A DNA stretch of 64,000 nucleotides, taken from contig CM070876.1 of assembly GCA_036365515.1 (NCBI GenBank), positions 120,826,810 to 120,890,809 on the forward strand, in the 5' to 3' direction. Positions 22,879 to 34,151 of this stretch are shown piece by piece (the first letter of the stretch is position 1; every line of letters starts with the position of its first letter). The stretch comes from Torymus aiolomorphi (taxonomy: Eukaryota > Arthropoda > Insecta > Hymenoptera > Torymidae). The translations under genes and the position numbers were made by a program. The notes below the pieces were generated by a model that made no database searches, was not told where the DNA came from, and saw only the letters and a list, made by a program, of their open reading frames with translations.

Positions 22879-23021
22879 CGCAGATTCGATTTATTATCGC
22901 GCACGCTTCCAACACGTTAACTCCCGACACTCGAACAACGGCTGACTTCCGGTCCGCGCCACGTGAGACTCACCGAGAAAATTCACGCAGCGTTCACACA
23001 ATTTCCACAGCTAAACGTTAG

Positions 23022-23035
23022 CTGGGCCCATAACC
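23022..23035 (-). promoter_or_regulatory. Copia A primer-binding site
   Basis: Directly next to the 5' LTR, the sense strand reads GGTTATGGGCCCAG, complementary to the anticodon arm of initiator tRNA-Met (CTGGGCCCATAACC). Drosophila copia is known to use this internal tRNA fragment rather than the tRNA 3' end. Confidence 0.85.
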
Positions 23036-23317
23036 TGTTAGAGCAGGATTGTGTGGACGGGCTGAGGAATTAATAAACTTTGGAAGACTCGTGATATTTG
23101 ATATAAATGTATTCTATTTTATCTCAACAAAAGAATAAATTGCCGCGAGCGTGCTCTCTTCTCGATACAGACTCGAGACGACGACTAGACAGACAACGAG
23201 ATTGCCGCTTGAGCTCGCTTCGGTGCGTACGGACATTTCCGATGTTACCCGAATCGCACTCGGCTCGTGCCCTGTATAGTCGCGGACATACAATGCGACG
23301 AACCCGTATCCTTAATA
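23036..23317 (-). repeat. Copia A 5' LTR
   Basis: 282 bp, same length as the 3' LTR and differing at 8 positions by my count. It supplies promoter and polyadenylation signals; a TATATAG-like word on the 3' copy is TATAG-changed here (CCCTGTATAG on the plus strand). Confidence 0.92.
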
Positions 23318-23322
23318 ATTTG

Positions 23323-24108
23323 TAATTCGAATGTTTTCTCTGCCGATCTGGGTGTAGACACTCTTCCATGCGGGAGATGAATTCCCCAACTATTTTTTTT
23401 ATCTTTCCCGAAAGTCGAAATCGCTTTTCCTGTTTATCTGAATGTTTAAGGTTTTAGAATTTTTTAGCTTTATTTCATATACACGTTTGTCGATAGTCGC
23501 CCTGTCGCCCTTTTTCCACCTCAAAGGGAATAACTGGACCCATGCTTATGGAAAAAGTTGCCGAACAAAATTCGTCCCCCCTCCTCCCCTAAAAGAAAGC
23601 TTTGGATCCGCGTCTGTGTGCTGGAACTTCTTTATAAAACCTGATGAATTGTCTTCAAAATATCTTGCTCATCTCACTACTGCTTTAAAAAGAATTGCCA
23701 TGGCACATTTATTGTCCATGAAGAATGCGATGTTCTATTTGGAAAAAGCTGTCAAAAGAAATAGAAAGTATCACAATTCTTGATATAAAATCCAGCTGTT
23801 GAAATAGAGAAATTAAACACTTATCTGACTGTCAGCTGATTTCTTTCACCTCATCCCTTTTGCCTTTTGAAGTAATTTTTTCAGCTGTTAATCACTTAGT
23901 TGAATCTTTATTTATATCATTCCTTTTATACTTATATTATTACTTTTATACTTATTATAATACATTTCGACACTGGTTTGGAATTAAATAATCAACTTCC
24001 TCACTCGTATCGAACGGTATTTTATACCACGAGCGCCGAAAAATTATACCAAAGTTGTGATTGATAATGGGTTAGAGTATACCAGGTAAGAGTATACCAT
24101 TAACAAGC
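23323..24108. other. Unassigned, with a 113-codon open frame
   Basis: The plus frame 23,442-23,783 is open for 113 codons and its second half has fairly coding-like composition (WNFFIKPDELSSKYL, AMAHLLSMKNAMFYLEKAV), but I recognise no family. The frame may be a remnant of a transposase or an exon; no splice evidence was found. The rest is AT-rich. Confidence 0.3.
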
Positions 24109-24181
24109 ATTTATGAAAATATCGCCATTTATGAAAATATCGCCATTTATGAAAATATCGCCATTTATGAAAATATCGCCT
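24109..24181. repeat. 18 bp tandem repeat, 4 copies
   Basis: ATTTATGAAAATATCGCC is repeated four times in direct succession with almost no variation. Confidence 0.9.
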
Positions 24182-24689
24182 AATGATGACATTGAAAGTA
24201 TTTGTTGCTAATAGTGTTGTATTTTGTCATACTGTTATGATACAATGATTTATTTTAAATGTTGTAACATATTAAAATTAACAGTTTAAAGAAGTCGAAG
24301 TTTATATTATGTGCGTATTTGGTAAAAAACAATCTGAAAAGTTTGTTAGAGTTTTCACAATTTTTAGACACTTTTAATATAAAACTGGACAAAATAGGAA
24401 TGTGTTGACTTATTCCAATAAAAAATCAGCACAAAACAGTTCTAATTAACATAAAAACAACCAGGTTTATGTTGTTTCGTCGAATGAGTGAGCAAGTGAG
24501 TGAATGTTTAAGGTTATCATAGTGTTTATCAGTGCATATGATGAATATTAGGGCTAATTTTGTTGGGTTTTGGTGAATACAGGAGCTTCCAGGGCCTATG
24601 AGATCAAATGGGGAGACACGTGTATCTTTTTTTGAGGTACTGAGTGGCTCTACACGAGCCCACGAAAATCCTTGATCCGGAGGGTCCGG

Positions 24690-24815
24690 ACTCTCCTTGT
24701 AAGTTTAGATTCAAATAAAATTCATACAAAGTTTAGATTCATATGAACTTCATAACAATTTTAGATTCATATGAACTTCATAACAATTTTAGATTCATAT
24801 GATCTTCATACGAAC
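24690..24815. repeat. ~31 bp tandem repeat, 4 copies
   Basis: The unit TTTTAGATTCATATGAACTT plus CATAACAA recurs four times, the first copy more diverged. Flanking DNA (24,182-24,689 and 24,816-25,179) shows nothing recognisable. Confidence 0.8.
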
Positions 24816-25179
24816 ATTGCAAAATTACCATTTTGCAAAAACAAAAGCAAATAAAAGATTTCTTAACTATGATTTCAGAAAATTTAGACAATCGGATCAC
24901 GGTTCCTGATGGTTATATGATGATTCAAAAGCAGCAATCACAAAATAATCAATTTTGAAGAAAAAAAAACAAGAACCAGCCTTTCTTTAAAAAAAACCAT
25001 AAAAATAAAATAATAATTGAAGCTTGTGTGCAAAATCAATGGAAAACTATGAAAGAGAATCATCAAAAAACCGCTATACGCGATTTTGAAAAAAAATTAC
25101 CTCCATTTTCAATTTAAATCGTACACGTGAATTTACGTACACAAATTTCTGGTTTTGCGTATTAATGGATTAAAGTGTA

Positions 25180-25500
25180 ATTGAAAGTATGACTTAAAGT
25201 ATGGCTGAAAGTATGGCTTTAAGTATGGCTTAAAGTATGGCTGAAAGTGTAGCTTATAGTATGGCTGGAAGTATGGATTAAAGTATGGTTGAAAGTATAG
25301 CTTAAAGTGTGACTGAAAGTATGGCTTAAAGTATCACTGTAAGTATGGCTTAAAGTATGGCTGAAAGTATGGCTTAAAGTATGGCTGAATGTATGGCTGC
25401 AACTATGGCTTAAAGGATGGTTGAAAGTATAGCTTAAAGTATGGCTTAAAGTATGGTTGAATGTATGGCTTAAAGTATGGCTGAAAGTGCACCTTAGGAG
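25180..25500. repeat. 12-13 bp satellite AAGTATGGCTTA/GA
   Basis: About 25 copies of AAAGTATGGCTT or GAAAGTATGGCT alternate over 320 bp. The resulting SHTLSHTF-type open frame on the minus strand is an artefact of the repeat. The unit has the same skeleton as AAAGTCTCGCTG repeats at 31.6-32.2 kb. Confidence 0.85.
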
Positions 25501-25592
25501 ATACGGGATAGTATCGTTGCTTAATGGGCTTCGCGCCCTGAACATCGATTGCATGCTTTGTTAGGTGTGTTAGTCCTAGTTTCGGTTTGCCG

Positions 25593-26093
25593 CTAGGTAT
25601 TAGTTCGTCTAACCAGTCTCTGTAATCTGTCTTTTTGTGTCTCGTCTAGTTCGCATATCCCAGCTACTGGTTTATTATCAGAGTACGTGCCCCCTCCGAC
25701 CCCGTCGAAAGTCATACACGTACCATTTTCCTGTTGCCACGTGCGCTCCCTGAAATTAAGCGATACGTCGAATAATTCCAGCGCGTCCATCCCCAAGACA
25801 CAATCGCAGGCTAAAGCCTTTAAGAGACGAATGGACATTTCGTTACTCGTACCCCAAATGCTAACCGGGACTCTAATTTTCCCTAAAATTCTCTCAAGTG
25901 ACCCGTTAGCTAAAGTAATAGTTCCTGCATCAGGTGTCTCGAAAACACGGTCTCCGAACCTATCCGCGAACTTTGGACCGACGTACGTCCTCGATGCGCC
26001 TGAGTCCACCAAGGTGACTGCAGATGTCCCCGATACCTCGACATTAATGAAAAATCGACTGCTCTTACGATTTCTGGCAATAGGTGGTGGCAA
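25593..26093 (-). pseudogene. Gypsy-type aspartic protease fragment
   Basis: A retropepsin that would cleave the gag-pol polyprotein. It reads FINVEVSGTSAVTLVDSGAS with the catalytic DSGA, then the flap-like stretch VGPKFADRFGDRV, and the C-terminal DCVLGMDALELFDVSLNF where the LGMD motif completes the fold. The domain is followed by a short unrelated tail and then by satellite DNA, so reverse transcriptase and integrase are missing. It lies downstream of gag remnants on the same strand, the order of a Ty3/gypsy element. As a lone open frame of 166 codons a domesticated retropepsin is a remote alternative, but the gag next to it favours a truncated element. Confidence 0.75.
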
Positions 26094-26471
26094 AACTCTA
26101 CAACATCTCGGAACTTTACCAGTTCTGTAGTTCGGCTGATTTTGTACTTGGTAGCTGGTTTTGACTCTTGTGTTAAAATTTTCTTCTCGCCCTCTGTAGA
26201 AAGTTCCTCTGGTAGTTCTGATTCATGTTGCGATGTTTGACTAATTCGCTTTCCTGCGAGGTTGATGTTTCCCGGTACTGCACTGTTTATTTCTTCTCCT
26301 CAAGATGAATTTTCCTTGTCCGTTTCCATTGCTTCTTCTGTCCTGTTTCACCTTCGTCTGGTTTATTATCGGGGCGTGTTGGCGTTGAATTGGCGTTCCC
26401 TTTCTCCTTACGTTTTTGTGTGTTCCATCTTGATGTGTCACCTTGGGTCGATTTTGCAAGGGCTATTTCGT

Positions 26472-27513
26472 TCATAGCCGAGACATTGTTTGAGCTTTGC
26501 CTTCCCCTTCCTTAGGTGGAGGATGTTTATACTCTCGTTTCGCCAGCGACGCGGCCTCGAACTCTTTCACAAATAATTCCAAATCGCGAAACGTGTGTAC
26601 CGAGCGTCTATTAATTTTGTCTCTATAGATTGGTTTTAGATTATTATAAGTCATCGAGACCTTATCCGTGAGCGGCGGTTACGGATATAAGTACTTTACA
26701 ATATGCCGATAATTTTTAATGAAATCAATTATCGGTTCGCTTTCCCCTTGTGTCCGTAGCCGCGCTTCATGTTGTATCTGAAAATGCGAATCGCCGTAGT
26801 GCTCGCGAAAATCCGTGACAAAATCATCCCAAGATCGCCATTTATGTTTCTCGAGACGAGCCCATTTCGCAGCCACCCCCCCCCCCCCGCAAATTAATCA
26901 GACAATGCTTCTAACAGATCAGAATCTGTCACTCCCGTACCGTTTCTACATTCTTCTATTGGGCATAAAAATTCTTCGGCACTATAATCTGACCCACCTT
27001 TGAACTTAATTTTCCAGTCTGAAATTATTTTTCTTGGGTATGATAACCACGGCGTCGTGAACGTAGATCGATGCGCGGCTCGAGTGTCTGGGATGTGCGA
27101 TAAATTTTGTTGGGACGTGAGCGTTGCAGTCTCGTTATTGTTTTTGTTTTCTAAAGAAAAAGGTGGCGCCAGTATCTAAAATTTATGTTTGTCTGTGTTT
27201 GTGGGTTTCGTCTCAAGGTGTCTCGGTCTTTGTCTGTAATTGTTTGTAGTGAGTCTCTATGTATGCGTGTACACTCGCCTAGATTCGGAACCCTTTCGCT
27301 GCTGTGAAGCCTACTCGACTTCAAACTATAAGTTAAATTATTTAACTCTTGTTCTAAATGCGTACGTGCATGCGTTTCTTCATTTGCCCTTGCTGTCGAA
27401 GAAAGCGCAAAATTAACCCTGGGTACGAAAGGAGTTGCGTTACCATGTAGTGCTCTATTGTTAAAATTGTCCTGATTATTCAGATTCCTATTTTCGATTA
27501 TAGGGATTTTCAA
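26472..27513 (-). pseudogene. Gypsy-type gag remnant
   Basis: Three open pieces on the minus strand, in different frames, together look like a retrotransposon gag (PF03732-like): an N-terminal part rich in Asn, Arg and Thr (27,151-27,513); WARLEKHKWRSWDDFVTDF with REHYGDSHF and IDFIKNYRHIVKYL (26,679-26,876); and LKPIYRDKINRRSVHTFRDL (26,472-26,654). A run of 11 C at about 26,877 may be where a frame was lost. The nucleocapsid region up to the protease is too damaged to read. No LTRs could be assigned with confidence; a TTGGCGGTGACC primer-site-like word lies at about 27,815 on the minus strand. Confidence 0.65.
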
Positions 27514-28366
27514 TTCATTTATTATTTAAATAATCCCGGAACAGAACAAAAGTTATTAAATAGACCTAGTTATCGAAAAACAGGAAAATCGAGTGCAATT
27601 TATTCAATTCAATAAACGAAATTAAAGAGAATTGACGAATTATTGTATAATAATAATTTAATCTACGAAACAATATTAAATAAAGAATCACTAATATTTA
27701 CAAGCACCATTCGGTGTTATTATTTAATTGACACACGATAATTAATTAAATAGTGAACAAACCACAGTTAAGCTAAAGTCATGGATCACCTCGAAGTTAC
27801 CCTCCATCATTGGTCACCGCCAAGCTTACAACGGGCTGTTACATCAAACGTTGTTATTCGCCGAGGTATACGGCAAGACGCTTGGTCGATATTCAATCGT
27901 TGCCAGACGCTGCGCCGGGATAATCGTCAGATGTTTAACCGATCACGCGCAACCTGTTGTTTCGGCCCCGCCCGACCATGCCCCTCCGCTAAGGAGAGCG
28001 CTGATTAGATAATTTCAAAATTCAACCACAATTACCCTAATAAAGGTAGAACATATTTATAAGGGTTTCCAGAATCAGATCGTTGAGACTAATCGCGTGG
28101 TGTATATATAAATAATACCACTTTATTGGGATGACCCTGTATAATGTTTATTTCATAAAAGATTTTAGTAACGCCAAGTTATTTACTTATCTGCTTTCTT
28201 TCATGTTTCTCGACTCAAGTTCATAATGCATTATATAAAACAATTATCAAGGGATGATATAGCCTCCATTTACAGAAGTTAAAGTAAATAATAAATAGAC
28301 CGTTCGTTAAGGCGTCAAGAATAGATGCACCTTGGTTTCTCTCTAATTTAACGGCGTTAGTACCCT
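27514..28366. other. Unassigned; possible gypsy leader
   Basis: AT-rich to 27,770, then GC-richer to 28,010. On the minus strand TTGGCGGTGACCAATG (about 27,815) resembles a tRNA primer site and would suit the gag remnant downstream, but I found no matching LTR pair. Confidence 0.3.
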
Positions 28367-30260
28367 CCCTGGTTAAAATGCCCGTTAAGGTTCGGAATGA
28401 ATCGGAACGGTTTCTTTTTCGATCCTTTCAGATCGTTTAAGGACGCTTCCGAACCTATGTAGAGTGGAATATCCGGAAAATGGTGAACCTTTCCAAACCT
28501 TGTTAAAAATAGATTTTTACTTTCAGTGTTTTTACTTTCGGCGATTCATAAATCGCCGAATTACGAAAGTCTTTTGTCTACAAAAATATTTTAAACGATT
28601 TATTTCTCTATTTAAAAAATTGTAAACTTATCCGATCCATCAAGTTCCTTTCCGAAATATTTAAGATGAAAATAATTTCAATATACTCTTTCGAATAACG
28701 AAGGTTTCAATGAAATACGTTGATTAGAGCAAGAGTAAACAATTTATACAATAGATTTTCTGAACCTTTCTGATTTCATGCGAACCTTGAAAAATTAACC
28801 TATAATGTGATCCTTAACGATCTTTCATGAAATTTTATCTATTATTATAAAGATAGAAGAGATGCTGATAGAAAAATAAAATACATAAAAATGCATAAGG
28901 AATAATTGAGAAAGCAAGTATAGCATAATACCAGTTTGTTAGATTTTTTTTAAACCTTTATAAACCATTACGAAAGTTTCTGGATTGTCATGAACTTTTA
29001 CGAACTATACCGAAATCAATCGAATACCAATAAACCTTTATGAACCATTACGAACGTTTCTGGATTGTCATGAACTGTTACAAATTATACCGAAATCGAT
29101 CGAATATCAATAAACTTTTTCCCTTTGTAATAAAATATAATTAATTCTAATAAGATTATTAAGTATTTTTTTTTTATTTAAAACTTTATTATTGAACTTC
29201 AAAATTATTTGGCATAACACCAACATACTTTACGATTCTTAATACATATTGGAATAAATATTAATAATTTTGTGCATTTGTTCCGAACGATTCCACGGTT
29301 ACTAATAGCCAGAAACATGATGGTACACCAAAGTCCTGAATTGATCGTAATGATTCATTATACTTCAACAAGGTTCGGAACGAACCAACCAATCCTGAAT
29401 AAATATGCCAAATTATCTCGTAACAAATCTTAATAGATCGGAAAGGTTCTAAAGAGATCATCAAAATTCATTACAGTTTACCTCCATATCATACAAGTAC
29501 CAAATTACAACTCTGATGCCAGCACCCGTTTTAGAGTAATGGCTAAAGCGCTGGACTTGTAAGCTGAGGAGCCAGGTTCGAATCCCGATGAAATCGAAAT
29601 TTTTTAATTTCTTCATTTACAATTTCAGGCTTTCTATAATTTTATATTCTTATAAATTATGTTATAAATTAAAAATAATTAATTTCAATCACAATATATC
29701 AATTATTAATAAACATTTAAATAAACATTAAATTGGGCATGACCTTAATATTTCCATAATTAAGCGCGAAAATCAGGATAATTTTTTTTTCTGTATCCCT
29801 AATATTATTTATTAACAGCTATTATTTATTAATAAATAATCGCAATTAATATCAATATAAATTTAATTTAACGATTTTTTTTTCGGGAGAAATTAATTAA
29901 CAACACTAAATAAATGTTCATGTAGGTTTCCCTACACGGGGTTTATTTCATGATAGTTCCGAATGGTTTCACGGTTAATAATAGTCAGAAACATGATGGT
30001 TCATTAAAGTCCTGAAGTTATCGTAATAATTCATTATACTTCAACAAGGTTCGGAACGAATCAACCAATCCTGAATAAATATACCAAATTATTTCGTAAC
30101 AAATCTTAATAGATCGGAAAGGTTCTAAAGAGATCATCAACATTCTTAACTATTTACCTCCATGACAGTTCGGAAGAAATTGGTTCCAAAAACCGGAAAG
30201 GATCGAAAAGATTCCTTAGATTCGGACCTTTCTGAACCTTAAAGATCATTTTTACCAGGG
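28367..30260. mobile_element. TIR element of ~1.9 kb, non-coding
   Basis: Ends are CCCTGGTTAAAATG and, in reverse, CCCTGGTAAAAATG; the inverted similarity continues for about 70 bp through AAGGTTC and TTTTCGATCCTTTC. Inside, an 80 bp unit ending in CGAAATCRATCGAATA is directly duplicated (about 28,955-29,114), and a 207 bp block is duplicated at 29,281-29,488 and 29,957-30,163. A tRNA-like sequence lies between the latter copies. No target duplication is obvious and there is no transposase, so the superfamily is open. Confidence 0.6.
29522..29594 (+). pseudogene. tRNA-Thr(UGU)-like sequence
   Basis: A GGTTCGAATCC B box (29,575-29,585) and a TGGCTAAAGCG A-box-like word are correctly spaced, with CTGGACTTGTAA resembling the anticodon arm of tRNA-Thr(UGU). 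The 3' half of that arm (GCTGA) no longer pairs and no acceptor stem forms, so it is a pseudo-tRNA or the head of a tRNA-derived SINE. Confidence 0.6.
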
Positions 30261-30299
30261 CTTCCTCATTTAAGCATATCATCGATTTAAAATTATTGC

Positions 30300-32011
30300 A
30301 TCAAATCTGTCGATACGTTCTAGATAAAGTCTGGGAATTTTTACAAGACTTTTTTTCCACTGGGAGTAAAGTCTGCTGAAAAGTCCAGGGTCAAGCCTAG
30401 ATATTATCGCAGACTTTTTCCAAGAGTTTTTAAAGTCTGGTTAATAGTTCAGGAGAAAGAATGGGAGATATTTATTCCAAGACTTTTCATGCTGGGTGTA
30501 ACATCTGGTGATAAGTCCCGGAGAAAGTATGGGCATTTTCCGAGAATTTTTCACGCCATACTTGAAGTCTGTTGAAAAGTCGGGCATAAAGTCTAGGTGT
30601 TTTTTCGAAGAATTATCATGCCGCGTGTAAAGTCTGGTGAAAAGTGAGTCATAAAGTCTGCGTAATTTCTCTAGAATTTTTATATGAAAAATATATCTGT
30701 CGTAAAGTCTGGGATCGTCCTACATGCGAGACTTTAGCTAGACTTTTGGAACCAGAATTTAGCGAGACGCCGTCTAGACTTTTTTTTTACTTTAGTATGT
30801 CTCGATGTCTGGCTTGAAGTAGTTGGTATTGATGCTCTAAAACTAGAACACTAGACACTTACCTACTTTTAAATAAACATGACCTTTTACTTTATTTTTA
30901 TTGTGTTTGTCACAGATTTACATAAACTTTGAAGAAAATTCATATGACAAAATACGTATTACAAAGTTTGGCAAAAGTTCATGTAAACTATGCCTCAATT
31001 TTTGCCTAACTTTGTAATAATTAGTTATTGATAGCAAGGTTCGCCTAAATTTAGGTAATTTTATGCTAAACATACAACATTAAATAAAGTAAAAGACGTC
31101 TATGTTCCTCGTATCTCCTGCGAGCTTAAAATTATGTAATTGTATATTCAAAATATAAATATATTCATAATATTCACAATATATTGCCAATATATTCACA
31201 ATATACTGCCAATATATTCCCAATATATTCCCAATATATTGCAAATATATTGCAAATATGATCCCAATATATTCCCAATATATGCCCAATATATTGCAAA
31301 TATATTCCCAATATATTGCAAATATATTCCCAATATATTCCCAATATATTGCAAATATATTCCCAACATATTTCAAATATATTGCGAATATACTCCAAAT
31401 ATAATGCTAATGAATTATCACTGCTCAAGGATTAAAGTCTGACTTAAAGTATAGATTGAATAATAACTGAAACTATGGCTCAAAGTCTGGTTTGAACGAG
31501 TTGCGGTATTGATGCTCTAAAACTATAACACTAGACACTTTCTTACTTTTTAATAAACATGACAGCATTATTATTTGAAAAATAATCTGATGAAAAGCAC
31601 GCCACAAGCATCGATTATTATAGAATAAGCCTAACTTATAACTAGCTAGTCAGAAGTTAATTAATCGCCATAAGTCTTGCTAAATGTCTCACTGAAAGTC
31701 TCTGTTAGAAGTCTCCCTTAAAGTCTCTAAAATAAAATTTACAATTCAGATAAAAATCTGAATGCTAAAAGTCTCGCGCAGTCTCGCCAAAAGTCTGGCT
31801 TTAAGTACTGCTAAAAGCCTCGCTGAAAGTCTCCCTTGCAGTCCCGCTAAATATCTCACTGAAAGTCTCGCTAGAAATCGTGTTTAAAGTCTGGTCTAAA
31901 TGTGTTGGTAAAAAGCTGACTGAAAGGCTGCCATTAATTAATCACTATAAGTATTGCTAATTATCTGTATGAAAATCTTGTTGAAAGTCTGTTAAGAAGC
32001 TAATTAGCAAG

Positions 32012-32054
<43 letters not shown>

Positions 32055-32256
32055 GTTTCTGGCCATCTCGTTTAAAGTATTGCCTAAATGTTTTGGTAGA
32101 AAGCTCATTGTAAGTCTGGCCATAATTAGTCGAGTAATTAGCAATGTCTCGTTCAAAGACTCGCTCTAAGTCGAGCTCAAAGTCTCGCTCAAAGTCTCGC
32201 TAGAAATCTCGCTTGAAGTTTGGTCACTTGCTAGATCGCTCACTGAATGTCTGCCA
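30300..32256. repeat. Degenerate AAGTCT-type repeats with microsatellites
   Basis: From 30,320 to 30,720 units of roughly 100 bp contain TAAAGTCTGG, TGAAAAGTCC and a GAATTTTTCATGCC block. From 31,660 to 32,240 shorter AAAGTCTCGCTGA-like units prevail. A (CT)n run lies at about 32,014-32,051. The phrase CTGCCATTAATTAATCACTA at about 31,929 is the empty version of the site occupied by the foldback at 32,261. No coding content. Confidence 0.7.
31140..31405. repeat. AATATATTCCC-type tandem repeat
   Basis: Over 260 bp an 11-12 bp unit (CCAATATATTCC, GCAAATATATT) recurs about 20 times. Open frames on both strands rich in Ile, Tyr and Asn are by-products. Confidence 0.9.
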
Positions 32257-32260
32257 TTAA

Positions 32261-32933
32261 GGTGGTCTTATACCTAATGGCTGCTGTGGCTAAAATTACC
32301 TGAAAAATAAATTCAAATATAATTACTATAAAGTATATGTATCACTAATATAATTTATTTCTAATACAAAATCACTAAAGGTAGGTTTCTTAATCCACTT
32401 TATGCAGAATTATGTCATTTTAGAAAAATCAACGGGTGAGCAAGTTCGCTTGGTAATCACTCGATTTATTTTGATGAGAGAAGTCGTAAATTAATTAGAA
32501 AACATATACCTATGGCATGAAGCTCTGGAATTAAAAAATATCGAGACTAAGTATTTTTTTATTTGAAAAAACGATAAAAATTCATAAAAATTGCTAAATT
32601 TGGGATAAAAAAGTAGTTTTTTCAACTAAAAAAATACTTAGTCACGATATTTTTTAATTCCAGAGTTTGATGCTATAGGTACAAGTTTTCCAAGTAATTT
32701 GCGACTTCTCTCGTCAAAATACATCGAGTCATTGCCAAGAAAACTTGCTCACTAGTTGATTTTTCTAAAATGACATAATTCTGCATAAAGTGGATTAAGA
32801 TACCTATCTCTTGGGATTTTGTATTAGAAATAAGTTATATTAGTGATACATATACTTTATTTTATAGTAATTATATTTTAATTCATTTTTTCAGATAATT
32901 TTGGGCTCAGGGACCATTAGGTATAAGACTACC
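32261..32933. mobile_element. TTAA-flanked foldback element
   Basis: Ends GGTGGTCTTATACCTAATGG and its near reverse complement are bordered by TTAA on both sides (32,257-32,260 and 32,934-32,937). The arms pair over almost the whole 673 bp, with a short loop around 32,590. TTAA targets point to piggyBac- or Kolobok-type transposases acting in trans; no ORF is present. Confidence 0.85.
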
Positions 32934-33035
32934 TTAATTAATCACTATAAGTATTACTAAATGTCTCGACGGTAAAGGCCAGACTTTCAATGAGTCTTCT
33001 AGCAAAACATTTAGGCCAGGCTTTAAAAACGAGAT

Positions 33036-33871
<836 letters not shown>

Positions 33872-34124
33872 TGTTGAAATCAAAGGGTTTGCTCAAATAA
33901 ACCACTCAAATAGCAGAAACAACAAAGAACTTTAATAAGAAAGTTAATCTTCGACACAGCTCTCTCTCTGTTACAACCGCTCTGTGCGGAGGGCGACGAT
34001 CGAGTGCTGCTCCCGCTCGCTCTCCCTATACGTTTTCTGTACTTCACTCGTATGATGGCGCCATACATACTCTTCCTAACTCTCTTATATAAATGTACCT
34101 TATATTCTAATACGCCTCCTTACA
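33872..34124 (-). repeat. Copia B 3' LTR
   Basis: On the plus strand it starts TGTTGAAATCAAAGGG, identical but for one or two bases to the 41 bp at 37,563, and ends CCTTACA, giving TGTAAGG...TCAACA ends in sense. It contains a TATATAAG-like box (sense) near its start. No second full copy exists for an age estimate. Confidence 0.75.
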
Positions 34125-34151
34125 TTTATATTTCTCGTAGATACAAAATTC

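Larger units (their letters stand above)
18259..23317 (-). mobile_element. Copia element A, complete with LTRs
   Basis: A Ty1/copia retrotransposon on the minus strand, bounded by two 282 bp LTRs and flanked by a perfect 5 bp duplication ATTTG (18,254-18,258 and 23,318-23,322). In sense order: 5' LTR (23,036-23,317), primer site matching the internal anticodon arm of initiator tRNA-Met, gag, protease, integrase, reverse transcriptase, RNase H, 3' LTR. I count 8 substitutions between the two LTRs. It is inactivated by a frameshift in integrase, a stop in RNase H and a foldback fragment inserted in RNase H. Confidence 0.93.

Noticed and set aside
25219..25554. 111-codon frame with repeated SHTLSHTF
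   Set aside because: Translation of a 12-13 bp satellite.
29522..29594. Functional tRNA-Thr gene
   Set aside because: No acceptor stem and a broken anticodon stem.
31080..31442. Open frames on both strands rich in Ile, Tyr, Asn
   Set aside because: By-products of an AATATAT-type tandem repeat.
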